A DNA stretch of 64,000 nucleotides from Luteimonas gilva (GTDB taxonomy: Bacteria > Pseudomonadota > Gammaproteobacteria > Xanthomonadales > Xanthomonadaceae), in NCBI RefSeq assembly GCF_005239095.1, contig NZ_SZUA01000001.1:1159049-1223048 (forward strand), in the 5' to 3' direction. Below, in pieces: positions 52,336 through 61,888 of the stretch. Within the stretch, counting starts at the first letter, position 1. Every line of letters begins with the position of its first letter. The notes under the pieces were generated by a model that did no database searches, was not told the DNA's origin, and saw only the letters and a list, made by a program, of their open reading frames with translations. The position numbers were made by a program, and so were the translations under genes.

Positions 52336-52938
52336 ATGGACGCACCCGTTTCGCCTCTGCGCCGCCAGATTCTGCGCGATGCGCTGGCCGGCGCCAGCGC
52401 ATTGACCCTGCTCCCGATCGCCGATGCCTTCGCCTCGCCTGCGGGCAGCGACGGCATCCGGCTGCCGACCGGCGACGTGCACGACTTCGACATCTTCGTC
52501 GGCCGCTGGCGCACGCAACAGCGGCGCCTCAAAGAGCGACTCGTCGGCAGCACCGATTGGATCGAATTCGAAGGCGTCCAGGATTTCCGCCTGTTGCTGG
52601 GCGGCGCCGGCAACATGACCGACAACCTGTTCCAGCTGCCGGACGGACCCTATCGCGGCGTCACCGTGCGCGCTTTCGATCCGCAGACGAAATCGTGGGC
52701 GATCTGGTGGCTGGACGGCAATCGTCCGCACAAGATCGACGTGCCGGTGATCGGCCGCTTCGAGAACGGCAGCGGCGCGTTCTATGCCGACGACAAGTTC
52801 GACGGCAAGCCGATCAAGGTGCGATTCCTGTGGAAAGACATCAAAGCCGATTCGCGGCGCTGGGAGCAGGCCTTCTCGCCCGACGGCGGCAAGACCTGGG
52901 AGACCAATTGGACGGGCGATTTCTTCCGCATCACGTAG
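52336..52938 (+). CDS. Tandem paralogue 3 (type A): Tat-type secreted beta protein
   Basis: A 200-residue protein. Leader SPLRRQILRDALAGASALTL with RR. The mature domain is HDFDIFVGRWRTQQRRLKER, GGAGNMTDNLFQLP, FDPQTKSWAIWWLDG, PHKIDVPVIGRF, DGKPIKVRFLW and WEQAFSPDGGKTWETNW. It shares GGAGNM, WAIWWLDG and KPIK-RFLW with paralogue 1. It starts 38 bases after paralogue 2. Unknown function. Confidence 0.82.
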   Translation: MDAPVSPLRRQILRDALAGASALTLLPIADAFASPAGSDGIRLPTGDVHDFDIFVGRWRTQQRRLKERLVGSTDWIEFEGVQDFRLLLGGAGNMTDNLFQLPDGPYRGVTVRAFDPQTKSWAIWWLDGNRPHKIDVPVIGRFENGSGAFYADDKFDGKPIKVRFLWKDIKADSRRWEQAFSPDGGKTWETNWTGDFFRIT

Positions 52939-52970
52939 ATGGCGCCTCCTCTTCCGCTCGCGGATTGAAG

Positions 52971-53072
52971 CCCTCTCCCGCTTGCGGGAGAGGGTTGGGT
53001 GAGGGCAAGCACGCCGCGACCGAATACCCGTAACCCGACGAAAAGCAGCGGAGCAAGCTCCGCCCTACAAAG
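52971..53072. repeat. Two palindromic elements between paralogues 3 and 4
   Basis: CCCTCTCCCGCTTGCGGGAG element (52971-53006, as at 9402) followed by an inverted AGCGGAGCAAGCTCCGC unit with CTACAAAG end (53043-53072, as at 31665). Confidence 0.85.
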
Positions 53073-53088
53073 CAAGGCCGAGGTACCG

Positions 53089-53676
53089 ATGACGCACGAC
53101 CCCCATCGCCGCCTAATGATGCAGATGTCCCTGCTGGCCGCCGCTTCGGCCGCGCTGCCGATCGGCAAACTTCTCGCTCAATCCGCGGACCTCGTCGCGC
53201 CCGCCACCGGAGCGGCTCGCGACTTCGATTTTTTCATCGGCAGCTGGACGGTAAAACACCGCCGCTTGAAGAAGCGATTGGCGAACAACCACGATTGGGA
53301 AGAATTCGATGGTTCTTGCCACGTCCGCTCGTTGCTCGGCGGCTTGGCCAACATCGACGACAGCGCGGTGAACCTGCCCGGCGGCGCCTATCGCGGCATC
53401 GGCCTGCGCGCTTTCGACGCCAAGACCGGAAGCTGGGCGGATTGGTGGCTGGACGGCCGCAATCCGCACAAGATCGACGTGCCGATCATCGGCACTTTCG
53501 CCGGCGGCGTCGGCACTTTTCTTTCCGACGACACCTTCGAGAACGAGCCGATCAAAGTGCGCGGGCTATGGTCGAAGATCGCGCCGAAATCGCTGCAATG
53601 GGAACAAGCGTTCTCGCCCGACGGCGGCAAGACTTGGGAGACGAATTGGGTGATGCGCTACGCGCGCGCCGCTTAG
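53089..53676 (+). CDS. Tandem paralogue 4 (type B): Tat-type secreted beta protein
   Basis: A 195-residue protein. Leader MTHDPHRRLMMQMSLLAAAS, RR retained. The mature domain is RDFDFFIGSWTVKHRRLKKR, LLGGLANIDDSAVNLPGG, GLRAFDAKTGSWADWWLDG, PHKIDVPIIGTF, FLSDDTFENEPIK, LWSKIAPKSLQWEQAF and NWVMRYARAA. It is closest to paralogue 2. ATG 53089 is chosen because upstream codons run through the repeat. Confidence 0.82.
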   Translation: MTHDPHRRLMMQMSLLAAASAALPIGKLLAQSADLVAPATGAARDFDFFIGSWTVKHRRLKKRLANNHDWEEFDGSCHVRSLLGGLANIDDSAVNLPGGAYRGIGLRAFDAKTGSWADWWLDGRNPHKIDVPIIGTFAGGVGTFLSDDTFENEPIKVRGLWSKIAPKSLQWEQAFSPDGGKTWETNWVMRYARAA

Positions 53677-53686
53677 CCGGTTCCCG

Positions 53687-53777
53687 CTTTTGCAGGGGCG
53701 GCTTTAGCCGCGAGCTCTTTCCGGCAGATGCACGATCTGATTGAAGAGCTCGCGGCTAAAGCCGCTCCTACAAAAAA
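53687..53777. repeat. Paired GGAGCGGCTTTAGCC palindrome
   Basis: Arms around 53690-53719 and 53745-53777 (right end GCTCCTACAAAA), in the gap between paralogues 4 and 5. The left GTAG has mutated to GCAG. Confidence 0.85.
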
Positions 53778-53883
53778 ATCCGTTCCGCCATGAGTGGCAT
53801 CCATGGGGCCGAGTAAATGGCCCTTTCCGATTCGATCCTTCGCACCGCATCTTGCAGGGGCCAATCCGATGCGAGCCTGCACT

Positions 53884-54501
53884 ATGAACCGTCCCGTTTC
53901 GCTGTCCCGACGCCAATTGCTGGTCGATGCGCTGGCCGGCGCCGGCGCCGCCACCTTGCTGCCGTTCGCCAACGCCTTCGCCGGCGACGGCTTTCCAAAC
54001 TCGGTGAAAAGCGCGCCGCCCACCCACGCCAAACCGCCGACCGGCAGCGTCCGCGATTTCGACTTCTTCGTCGGCAAGTGGAACAGCGTCAACCGCCGCC
54101 TGAAGCGGCGTTGGGTCGGCAGCGACGATTGGGACGTGTTCCCGAACACGGTCGATTGCCATAGCCACATGGGCGGCGTGGTCAATATCGACGAGATCGT
54201 GTTCCCGACCAAGGGTTGGGAAGGCATGACGGTGCGCACGTTCAACATCGAAAAGAAGCAGTGGTCGCTGTACTGGATCAACAGCAAGACCGGCGAATTG
54301 TTCCCGCCCGTGGTCGGCGGCTTCGTCGGAGACGACGGCGAGTTCTACGGCGACGACACCGACGAGGGCAAGCCGATCAAGGTCGTGTTCAAGTGGACCC
54401 GGCTCGCTCCCGGCAAGGCGCGCTGGCAGCAGGCGTTTTCGCTGGACGGGAAGAACTGGGAAACCAACTGGGTCGTCGACCATACCCGCATCGACGCCTG
54501 A
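53884..54501 (+). CDS. Tandem paralogue 5 (type C): Tat-type secreted beta protein
   Basis: A 205-residue protein. Leader MNRPVSLSRRQLLVDALAGA is the clearest twin-arginine signal of the five (SRRQLL). The mature domain is RDFDFFVGKWNSVNRRLKRR, FPNTVDCHSHMGGVVNIDEI, FNIEKKQWSLYWINSKTG and WQQAFSLDGKNWETNWVVDH. It lacks the PHKIDVP(V/I)IGRF block of the other four, having GELFPPVVGGFVGDDG instead, so it is the divergent member. In-frame ATGs upstream (53794, 53869) are less likely. Confidence 0.8.
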   Translation: MNRPVSLSRRQLLVDALAGAGAATLLPFANAFAGDGFPNSVKSAPPTHAKPPTGSVRDFDFFVGKWNSVNRRLKRRWVGSDDWDVFPNTVDCHSHMGGVVNIDEIVFPTKGWEGMTVRTFNIEKKQWSLYWINSKTGELFPPVVGGFVGDDGEFYGDDTDEGKPIKVVFKWTRLAPGKARWQQAFSLDGKNWETNWVVDHTRIDA

Positions 54502-54505
54502 TCCG

Positions 54506-54607
54506 CTTTTTTGTAGGAACGGCTTAGCCGCGAGTTCTTGCCTTCAAATCGCGGCATTGCAGCAATTTGAGAGAGAAAGCTCGCGGCTGAAGCCGCTCCC
54601 ACAAAAA
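54506..54607. repeat. Paired GGA(G/A)CGGCTTAGCC palindrome after the array
   Basis: Left arm TTTTTTGTAGGAACGGCTTA (partly degenerate) and right arm GCTCGCGGCTGAAGCCGCTC plus CCACAAAA, around a spacer of about 45 bases. It lies between paralogue 5 and the MocR gene. Confidence 0.85.
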
Positions 54608-54623
54608 CAAAAGCAAAGCCCGC

Positions 54624-54629
54624 TAACAT
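54624..54629 (+). promoter_or_regulatory. Candidate -10 element of the MocR gene
   Basis: TAACAT ends 6 bases before the ATG; leaderless arrangement. Confidence 0.35.
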
Positions 54630-54635
54630 AGCCGC

Positions 54636-56132
54636 ATGGCCAAACATGCCGGTTCCGTCTTCTCCGTCGATGTCGAAGGCTTGGATTCGCTGGCCGGGCA
54701 GCCGGCCTACGCACGTATTTCCGAACGGATCCGCGCCGCCATCGTCAGCGGCGCGTTGGCGCCGAACGCGCGCCTGCCTTCCAGCCGCACGCTGGCCCAG
54801 GATCTGGGCGTGGCGCGCAACACGGTCGATTGGGCGCTCAGCCAATTGGTGGCCGACGGCTACATCGTCCGCCGCCGCGGCGCCGGCAGCTATGTCGCCG
54901 CGCATCTGCCCGAGCGCGACGAGCCGCCGCTGATCGCGCCGCGCGCCGCGCCGGCCAAGCGCGAACCCGAACAGCGGCGCCTGTCGCAACGCGCGCAGGC
55001 CTTGCGCGCTTACCCAGGCCACTACCGCGCGGCGACCGCGATACCGTTCACGCCTTCGTTGCCGCCGCTGGAATTGTTTCCGCGCAAAGTTTGGAACCGC
55101 TTGCTGGCGCGCGAAAGCGCGCGCCCCGGCAACGACGTCTGGGCCTACGGCGCGAGCAACGGTTTGCCCGCGCTGCGCGAGGCGATCGCCGCGCACGCGT
55201 CGGCGATGCGCGCGACGCGCTGTTCGCCCGAGCAAGTGATCGTGGTCACCGGCACCCAGCAAGCGGTGGAATTGGCGGCGAAAGTGGTCGGCGATCCGGG
55301 CGATCGCGCCTGGGTGGAATCGCCGGGCTACCAGCCCGTGCAGCACTGCCTGCGCGCGGCCGGCTTGGAAACGGTGCCGGTGCCGGTGGACGGCGAAGGT
55401 TTGGACGTCGCGGCCGGACGCGAACTCGCCGCGGACGCGCGCTTGGCCTACGTGACGCCGGCGCATCAATACCCGATGGGCTGCGAAATGTCGCTGCCGC
55501 GCCGCCGCGCGCTGCTGGGCTGGGCGCAGGAAGCCGATGCGTATGTGATCGAAGACGACTACGACGGCGACTACCGCTACGAAGGCCGCCCCATCGCCTC
55601 GCTGCAAGGCATGGACGACGGCGGTCGCGTCGTCTATGTGGGCAGCTTCAACAAGATCCTGTTCCCGGGCCTGCGCATCGCGTACGCCATCGTTCCCGAA
55701 CCGCTGGTCGCGCCTTTCGTCGACGCCAAGCACACCGCCGACGGCTTCACTTCGCTGCTGACCCAAAGCGTGCTGGCCGCGTTCATCCAGGAAGGCCACC
55801 TGGCGCGCCACATCCGCAAGACGCGGACGATCTACGACGAGCGCCGCGTGGCTTTCCTGGAAGAGGCCAAGGCGCTGCACGATCTGCTGGACTTCGGCCC
55901 GGCCCGCGCCGGAATGCACGTCGCCGCGATGTTCAAGCCGGCGTTGGCGGGACTCGACGATCGCGCCGTCGCCGCGGAATGCGCGCGCAACGGCGTGGAA
56001 GTGCATTCGCTGTCCAAATACGGCAACACGGGCCCCGGCGGCTTGGTGTTCGGCTTCGTCAGCGCCAGCCGCAGCATCGCGCGATCGCGGTTGTTGATCG
56101 TGCGCCGCGCCATCGAATCCGTTCGCGGCTAG
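54636..56132 (+). CDS. MocR family regulator (GntR HTH plus aminotransferase fold)
   Basis: A 498-residue protein. The N-terminal winged HTH is AYARISERIRAAIVSGALAP, LPSSRTLAQDLGVARNTV; the C-terminal aminotransferase fold has TGTQQAVELAAKVV, the YVTPAHQYPMG and EDDYDGDYRY motifs, and PLP Lys in YVGSFNKILFPGLRI near residue 338. It resembles PdxR/GabR, which use PLP or an amino compound as effector. Targets usually lie nearby and divergent; here both neighbours are separate, so the target is open. Confidence 0.95.
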   Translation: MAKHAGSVFSVDVEGLDSLAGQPAYARISERIRAAIVSGALAPNARLPSSRTLAQDLGVARNTVDWALSQLVADGYIVRRRGAGSYVAAHLPERDEPPLIAPRAAPAKREPEQRRLSQRAQALRAYPGHYRAATAIPFTPSLPPLELFPRKVWNRLLARESARPGNDVWAYGASNGLPALREAIAAHASAMRATRCSPEQVIVVTGTQQAVELAAKVVGDPGDRAWVESPGYQPVQHCLRAAGLETVPVPVDGEGLDVAAGRELAADARLAYVTPAHQYPMGCEMSLPRRRALLGWAQEADAYVIEDDYDGDYRYEGRPIASLQGMDDGGRVVYVGSFNKILFPGLRIAYAIVPEPLVAPFVDAKHTADGFTSLLTQSVLAAFIQEGHLARHIRKTRTIYDERRVAFLEEAKALHDLLDFGPARAGMHVAAMFKPALAGLDDRAVAAECARNGVEVHSLSKYGNTGPGGLVFGFVSASRSIARSRLLIVRRAIESVRG

Positions 56133-56144
56133 GCCGGCCCACCG

Positions 56145-59081
56145 TCACCAGGCGCGCAGCAAATCGGCGAGCGGCCCGGGAGCGCCGAAGTAATAGCCCT
56201 GCGCCTGGTCGCAACCGTGCTTGCGCAGCCAATCCAGTTGTTCGGCCGATTCCACGCCTTCGGCGATGATCTTCAGGCCCAGGCCGTGGCCCAACTCGAT
56301 CAATGCCCGGCAAATCGCGGCGTTGCGCTCCTCGCTATCCACTCCGGCGACGAAGGTGCGGTCGACTTTCAGGAAATCCAGCGGCAGGTCCTTCAAATAG
56401 GCCATGCTCGAGAAACCCGTGCCGAAATCGTCGATCGATATGCAAACGCCTTGCTCGCGCAATTCGTTCATCGTGGTCCGCGCCGATTCCGGGCTGCGCA
56501 GCACGGCGCTTTCCGTCAGTTCGATCTGCAGCGCGCCGCGCGGCAGCGCGTGCGTTTCGCGCAGCGCGCGCAGGGATTGCGGCAGCGTTTCCGAGAGGAA
56601 CTGCACCGCCGACACGTTGACCGCGATCGCCACCTCGCCGCGTCCTCGCTCCGCCAGCAGGCCATGGCAGCGCGCGGCTTCGGCCAGCGCCCATTCGCCG
56701 AGGGGCACGATCAATCCCGATTCCTCGCACAGCGGAATGAATTGCGACGGCGGCACGTAGCCTGCGTTGTCCGGCGACCAGCGGATGAGCGCTTCCAACG
56801 AAACGATCCGGCCGTCGCCGATATCGCGGATCGGCTGGAAATGCAGTTCGAACTCGCCGCGCTCAAGGGCCAGCCGCAAGCGCGCGGCCAGGGCCAGGCG
56901 CTCGGCGGCGCGGGCCGCCATCGCCGCATCGAAGCGCACGCTCGGTACGCCCTCCCGCCGCGCCTGCAGCGCCGCCAATGCGGCGTTGCCGATGGTTTGT
57001 TCGGCATCGTCGCCTTCCCGCGGCCCCACGGCGATGCCGATCCAAGCTTCGATCGGATGCAAATCGCCTTCGCCTCGCACCGGCGTCGACGTTTCCATCG
57101 CCAGGCGGGCCAGGAGCGCGTCCCGCCGCCCGGGATCCGTCGCGGCGATCACGAAAGTTTCCGCGGGCAAGTAGGCGGCCAAGCCGAATTCCTGGCCCAC
57201 GTCCCCGAAGCGTTCGGCGGCCGCGCGCAGGATGGCTTCGCTCGCCGAACGGCCCAAAGTCGGCGCGACCAACTCCAGATCGCGCAGCCTCACGTAAGCG
57301 ATGGCGTAAGCGGGCCCCGTCGCAGGCCGCGGCAACGCGTCGAGCTGGGCGACCAGCGCCTGCAGGTTGAGCAGGCCCGTGGTGGCATCATGGGTCGCGC
57401 GCCAGGCCAGATCGCGTTCGTACGCGACCCGTTCGCTGACGTCCTCGGCCAGCACCAGCCTCGCGGAGCGGCCGGCGAATTCGATGCCGCTGCTGTGGAT
57501 GCGCACGAAAAGCCGCCGCCCGTCGCGGGTCAGATGGATCCAGACGCGGCCGTCGTGCTCGTACGGTTTCACGTCCTGCATCGATGCGCGCACCGATTCC
57601 ACGTCTTCGTCGGGGCGGATATCGAGGATGCTCATCGTCAGGAATTGCGCGCGGGTGTAGCCGTAGGTCTGGACCGCGGCTTCGTTGACCGCGAGAAATC
57701 GCAACGTTTCCACGTCGAACACCCAGAACGGCAACGGATTGCGTTCGAACAGTTCGCGGAACTGCGTTTCGGCCCGTTGAATCCGCGCCAGCGCCTCACG
57801 CCGCTCGGTGATGTCGACGATGGTGCCGGTCATGCGCTCCTGATTGCGCCCGTCCGTGGCCAACGCGCCGCGCGCGCTGATCCAGCGTATGCGGTCGCCC
57901 GGCAGCACGATCCGGTATTCGGACGCGAACGGTTGCCGCAATTGACGCGCCTGCGCGAACTCCTGCTCCACGCGCGGGCGGTCTTCCGGGTGCATGCGTT
58001 CGAAAAAGCGTTCGATGGGTATCGTTCCTCCGCCGGGAGCGAAACCGAACAGGGCAGCGGCTTGTTCCGATGCGCGCACATGGCCTTCGTCGGCCTCGAT
58101 CCGCCAGACGCCGCTGCGCGCGGCCAGTTGCGCCTGGCGCAGCCAGTCGGCCTGCGCGCCGATTTCTTCGAGCATGGCTTCGCGGGTCGCCTCCGCTCCC
58201 GCCATGCGCCTGACCAGGAACCATAGACCCAACCAATACAGCGCGATCAGCGCCGTAGCGGTGGTCGCATAGACGATCCACGGCGCCAGCGCTTCGCGCA
58301 TACCGATGCCGACGGCCACCAATACGGGGTAGCCGCTGTTAGCGCTGAAACTGGTCAGGCGCTGCACGCCGTCGAGTTCGCTCACGATATGCCGGGTGAG
58401 CGTGCCGCCGCTCACATCGGGCAACGGCACGCGCCGGCCGACGTAGACGCGGGCGACGCTGCTGCGCGCGAGCACCACGCCGCGGCGGTCGAGCACGACC
58501 ACGCTGCCCTCGCGGCCGATGTCGAGACCGTCGATCATCCGCTGGAATTCCGAAGTACGCAGGCGCGCCACCAGCCAATTGCCGCTGTCGGTGCGAAGAG
58601 CGATCGGCACTGTCCATCCCTCGTGCAATCCGCGTCGCAGCGGACCGAAGATCAGCGGTTGCCGCGTCCGCGGCGCACCGGCGATCCAAAGGGGCAATTC
58701 GGGATCGGAGTCGCCCACGCTGAGGGCTTTGCCGGCCGGATCGAACAGCACGACCGACTCCAATTCCGGGTGGCGGAATACCACACCGGCGACGGTATCG
58801 GACAACAGCGCCGCAGCTTGACCGGGCGTGGTACGGAAATAAGTTTCGCCGTCGGCGGCGATGCCCGTCAGAGCGCGCTCGAGGTTGCGCAATTCGTATC
58901 CGAGCAGCCGGTCGGTGCCGGTCGCCAAGGTCGTGCTTTGGCGCCGGGCGGCGTCCAACCGCGCGCTGCGGTCGTACAGGATCGCAACCAGCAAGCCGGC
59001 GGTGAGCGCCAGGCCCAGGGCCAATCCCACGACTCGCACGGTACGCGCGGAGCCTAGCGGCACGCGGCCATCCTCGCCCAT
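56145..59081 (-). CDS. Membrane PAS-GGDEF-EAL protein, probable c-di-GMP phosphodiesterase
   Basis: A 978-residue protein: helix at about 15-35, periplasmic Cache-like sensor to about 265, helix about 268-292, two PAS domains (about 320-440 and 445-560), a GGDEF-like domain (570-720) and an EAL domain (730-978). The GGDEF signature is lost (AAYLPAETFVIAA), so no cyclase activity is expected. The EAL domain keeps EALIRWS, NVSAVQF, ELTESAVL, IDDFGTGFSSMAYLKDL and EGVES, so it should hydrolyse c-di-GMP in response to an external and a cytosolic signal. Confidence 0.93.
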   Translation of the reverse strand: MGEDGRVPLGSARTVRVVGLALGLALTAGLLVAILYDRSARLDAARRQSTTLATGTDRLLGYELRNLERALTGIAADGETYFRTTPGQAAALLSDTVAGVVFRHPELESVVLFDPAGKALSVGDSDPELPLWIAGAPRTRQPLIFGPLRRGLHEGWTVPIALRTDSGNWLVARLRTSEFQRMIDGLDIGREGSVVVLDRRGVVLARSSVARVYVGRRVPLPDVSGGTLTRHIVSELDGVQRLTSFSANSGYPVLVAVGIGMREALAPWIVYATTATALIALYWLGLWFLVRRMAGAEATREAMLEEIGAQADWLRQAQLAARSGVWRIEADEGHVRASEQAAALFGFAPGGGTIPIERFFERMHPEDRPRVEQEFAQARQLRQPFASEYRIVLPGDRIRWISARGALATDGRNQERMTGTIVDITERREALARIQRAETQFRELFERNPLPFWVFDVETLRFLAVNEAAVQTYGYTRAQFLTMSILDIRPDEDVESVRASMQDVKPYEHDGRVWIHLTRDGRRLFVRIHSSGIEFAGRSARLVLAEDVSERVAYERDLAWRATHDATTGLLNLQALVAQLDALPRPATGPAYAIAYVRLRDLELVAPTLGRSASEAILRAAAERFGDVGQEFGLAAYLPAETFVIAATDPGRRDALLARLAMETSTPVRGEGDLHPIEAWIGIAVGPREGDDAEQTIGNAALAALQARREGVPSVRFDAAMAARAAERLALAARLRLALERGEFELHFQPIRDIGDGRIVSLEALIRWSPDNAGYVPPSQFIPLCEESGLIVPLGEWALAEAARCHGLLAERGRGEVAIAVNVSAVQFLSETLPQSLRALRETHALPRGALQIELTESAVLRSPESARTTMNELREQGVCISIDDFGTGFSSMAYLKDLPLDFLKVDRTFVAGVDSEERNAAICRALIELGHGLGLKIIAEGVESAEQLDWLRKHGCDQAQGYYFGAPGPLADLLRAW

Positions 59082-59284
59082 TGATCAGAATCCTTCCGTC
59101 GGCGCTGGAAGATAACCAAGGGACGAAAACTGCAGTGCGACCGCGTATAGGAAATGTGATGCCGGCTGGGTTTTGCGGGTACTCCAGCGGCGAAGACCGC
59201 AACGCGAGGCGATGCGGTCGCGTGACCGGCGTTTCATCGCCGCAACGTTTCAGGCGACCGCCCGCGTGCGGCGCCCGGCCGGCG

Positions 59285-60832
<1,548 letters not shown>

Positions 60833-60835
60833 GCA

Positions 60836-61021
60836 TTAATGCCGGACCAGATAAAGTGAGATCAGTCCCACGATCAGCACGATCCCGCCGATCGCCCGCA
60901 ATTGCCGATCCGGCATCGCCAGCAATTGCGATATCGCCCGCTTCCACGCTCCGGGCGCCGCGAACAGCCACAGACCTTCGAGCACCGCGACCAAGCACAG
61001 TGCGCACAGCAGATCCCGCAC
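60836..61021 (-). CDS. DUF2065 small membrane protein (YjeT-like)
   Basis: A 61-residue protein with two helices: DLLCALCLVAVLEGLWLFAA and LRAIGGIVLIVGLISLYLVR. This is the usual DUF2065/YjeT gene found after hflC. It starts 3 bases after hflC. It may help the HflKC complex; function unproven. Confidence 0.92.
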   Translation of the reverse strand: MRDLLCALCLVAVLEGLWLFAAPGAWKRAISQLLAMPDRQLRAIGGIVLIVGLISLYLVRH

Positions 61022-61024
61022 GGC

Positions 61025-61888
61025 TCAGCGGTCGTCGCGCAGGTATTGCAGGAACGGGTCGTTCTTGTCGAGCACGATCACCGCATTGCCGTCGGCGAAG
61101 GAGCGACGGTACGCGTCCAGGCTGCGCTGGAAGGCGAAGAACGCCGGATCCTTGTTGGCCGCCTCGCTGAAGATGCGGGCCGCTTCGGCGTCGCCCTCGC
61201 CGCGCAGCTTCTGCGCGTCGCGATCGGCCTCGGCGTCGATCACGTTCTTGTCGCGATCGGCATTGCCGCGCACCGTGCGGGCTTGTTCTTCGCCCTCGGC
61301 GCGCAAACGGCTGGCCACCTGCTGGCGCTCGGCGCGCATGCGGTTGTAGACCTGGCCGATCACTTCGCTGTCGGTGGGCAGGTCGATCTGCTTGAAGCGG
61401 ATGTCCACGATGTGGATGCCCAGCGATTCGGCCGCCTTGTTGATCGCCGGCAGCTGCTTGGCGATGAAGGCGTTGCGGTCGCCCGACACCAGCTGGGTCA
61501 GGGTGAGCGCGTTGATCTCGTTGCGCAGCGAGTTCTTGACGATGGGCTCCAACCGATCGGTGGTGACCTTCTCGTCGCCGCCGGTGGCGCGGTAGAAGGC
61601 GCGCACGTCGGCGATGTAGCCGATGGCGACGAAATCGACGCTGACGTCCTTGCGCTCGGACGTCAGCGAGCGTTCGGGCGAGAAGGCGTTGGCGCTGAAA
61701 CGCTTGTCGAAGATGCGCGCGCTTTCGACCAGCGGCACCTTGAAATGCAGGCCGGGACCGATATCGGTGCGCGATACGCGGCCCAGATTCAGGACCAGGG
61801 CGACTTGTCCTTCGCGGACTACGAACACCGAGCCGAGCAACCCCAGCAGGACGACGGCGAGGAGTGCGGCGATCAGACCGGGCTTCAT
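61025..61888 (-). CDS. hflC: HflC, SPFH regulator of FtsH
   Basis: A 287-residue SPFH protein with one N-terminal helix (LIAALLAVVLLGLLGSVFVV) and periplasmic domain: VREGQVALVLNLGRVSRTDI, PGLHFKVPLVESARIFDKR, DVSVDFVAIGYIADVRAFYR, EAARIFSEAANKDPAFFAFQ. With HflK it forms a cage around FtsH and modulates its proteolysis. It overlaps hflK by four bases. Confidence 0.96.
   Translation of the reverse strand: MKPGLIAALLAVVLLGLLGSVFVVREGQVALVLNLGRVSRTDIGPGLHFKVPLVESARIFDKRFSANAFSPERSLTSERKDVSVDFVAIGYIADVRAFYRATGGDEKVTTDRLEPIVKNSLRNEINALTLTQLVSGDRNAFIAKQLPAINKAAESLGIHIVDIRFKQIDLPTDSEVIGQVYNRMRAERQQVASRLRAEGEEQARTVRGNADRDKNVIDAEADRDAQKLRGEGDAEAARIFSEAANKDPAFFAFQRSLDAYRRSFADGNAVIVLDKNDPFLQYLRDDR

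Noticed and set aside
53794-53883. Upstream in-frame starts (53794, 53869) of paralogue 5
   Set aside because: They add sequence that would bury the twin-arginine leader away from the N-terminus. MNRPVSLSRRQLL at 53884 starts exactly on the leader, as in the other four copies.
2098-54607. The dispersed palindromes as a CRISPR array or insertion-sequence ends
   Set aside because: They are scattered singly or in inverted pairs with no regular spacers, no cas genes and no transposase. They fit REP/GTAG-type elements.
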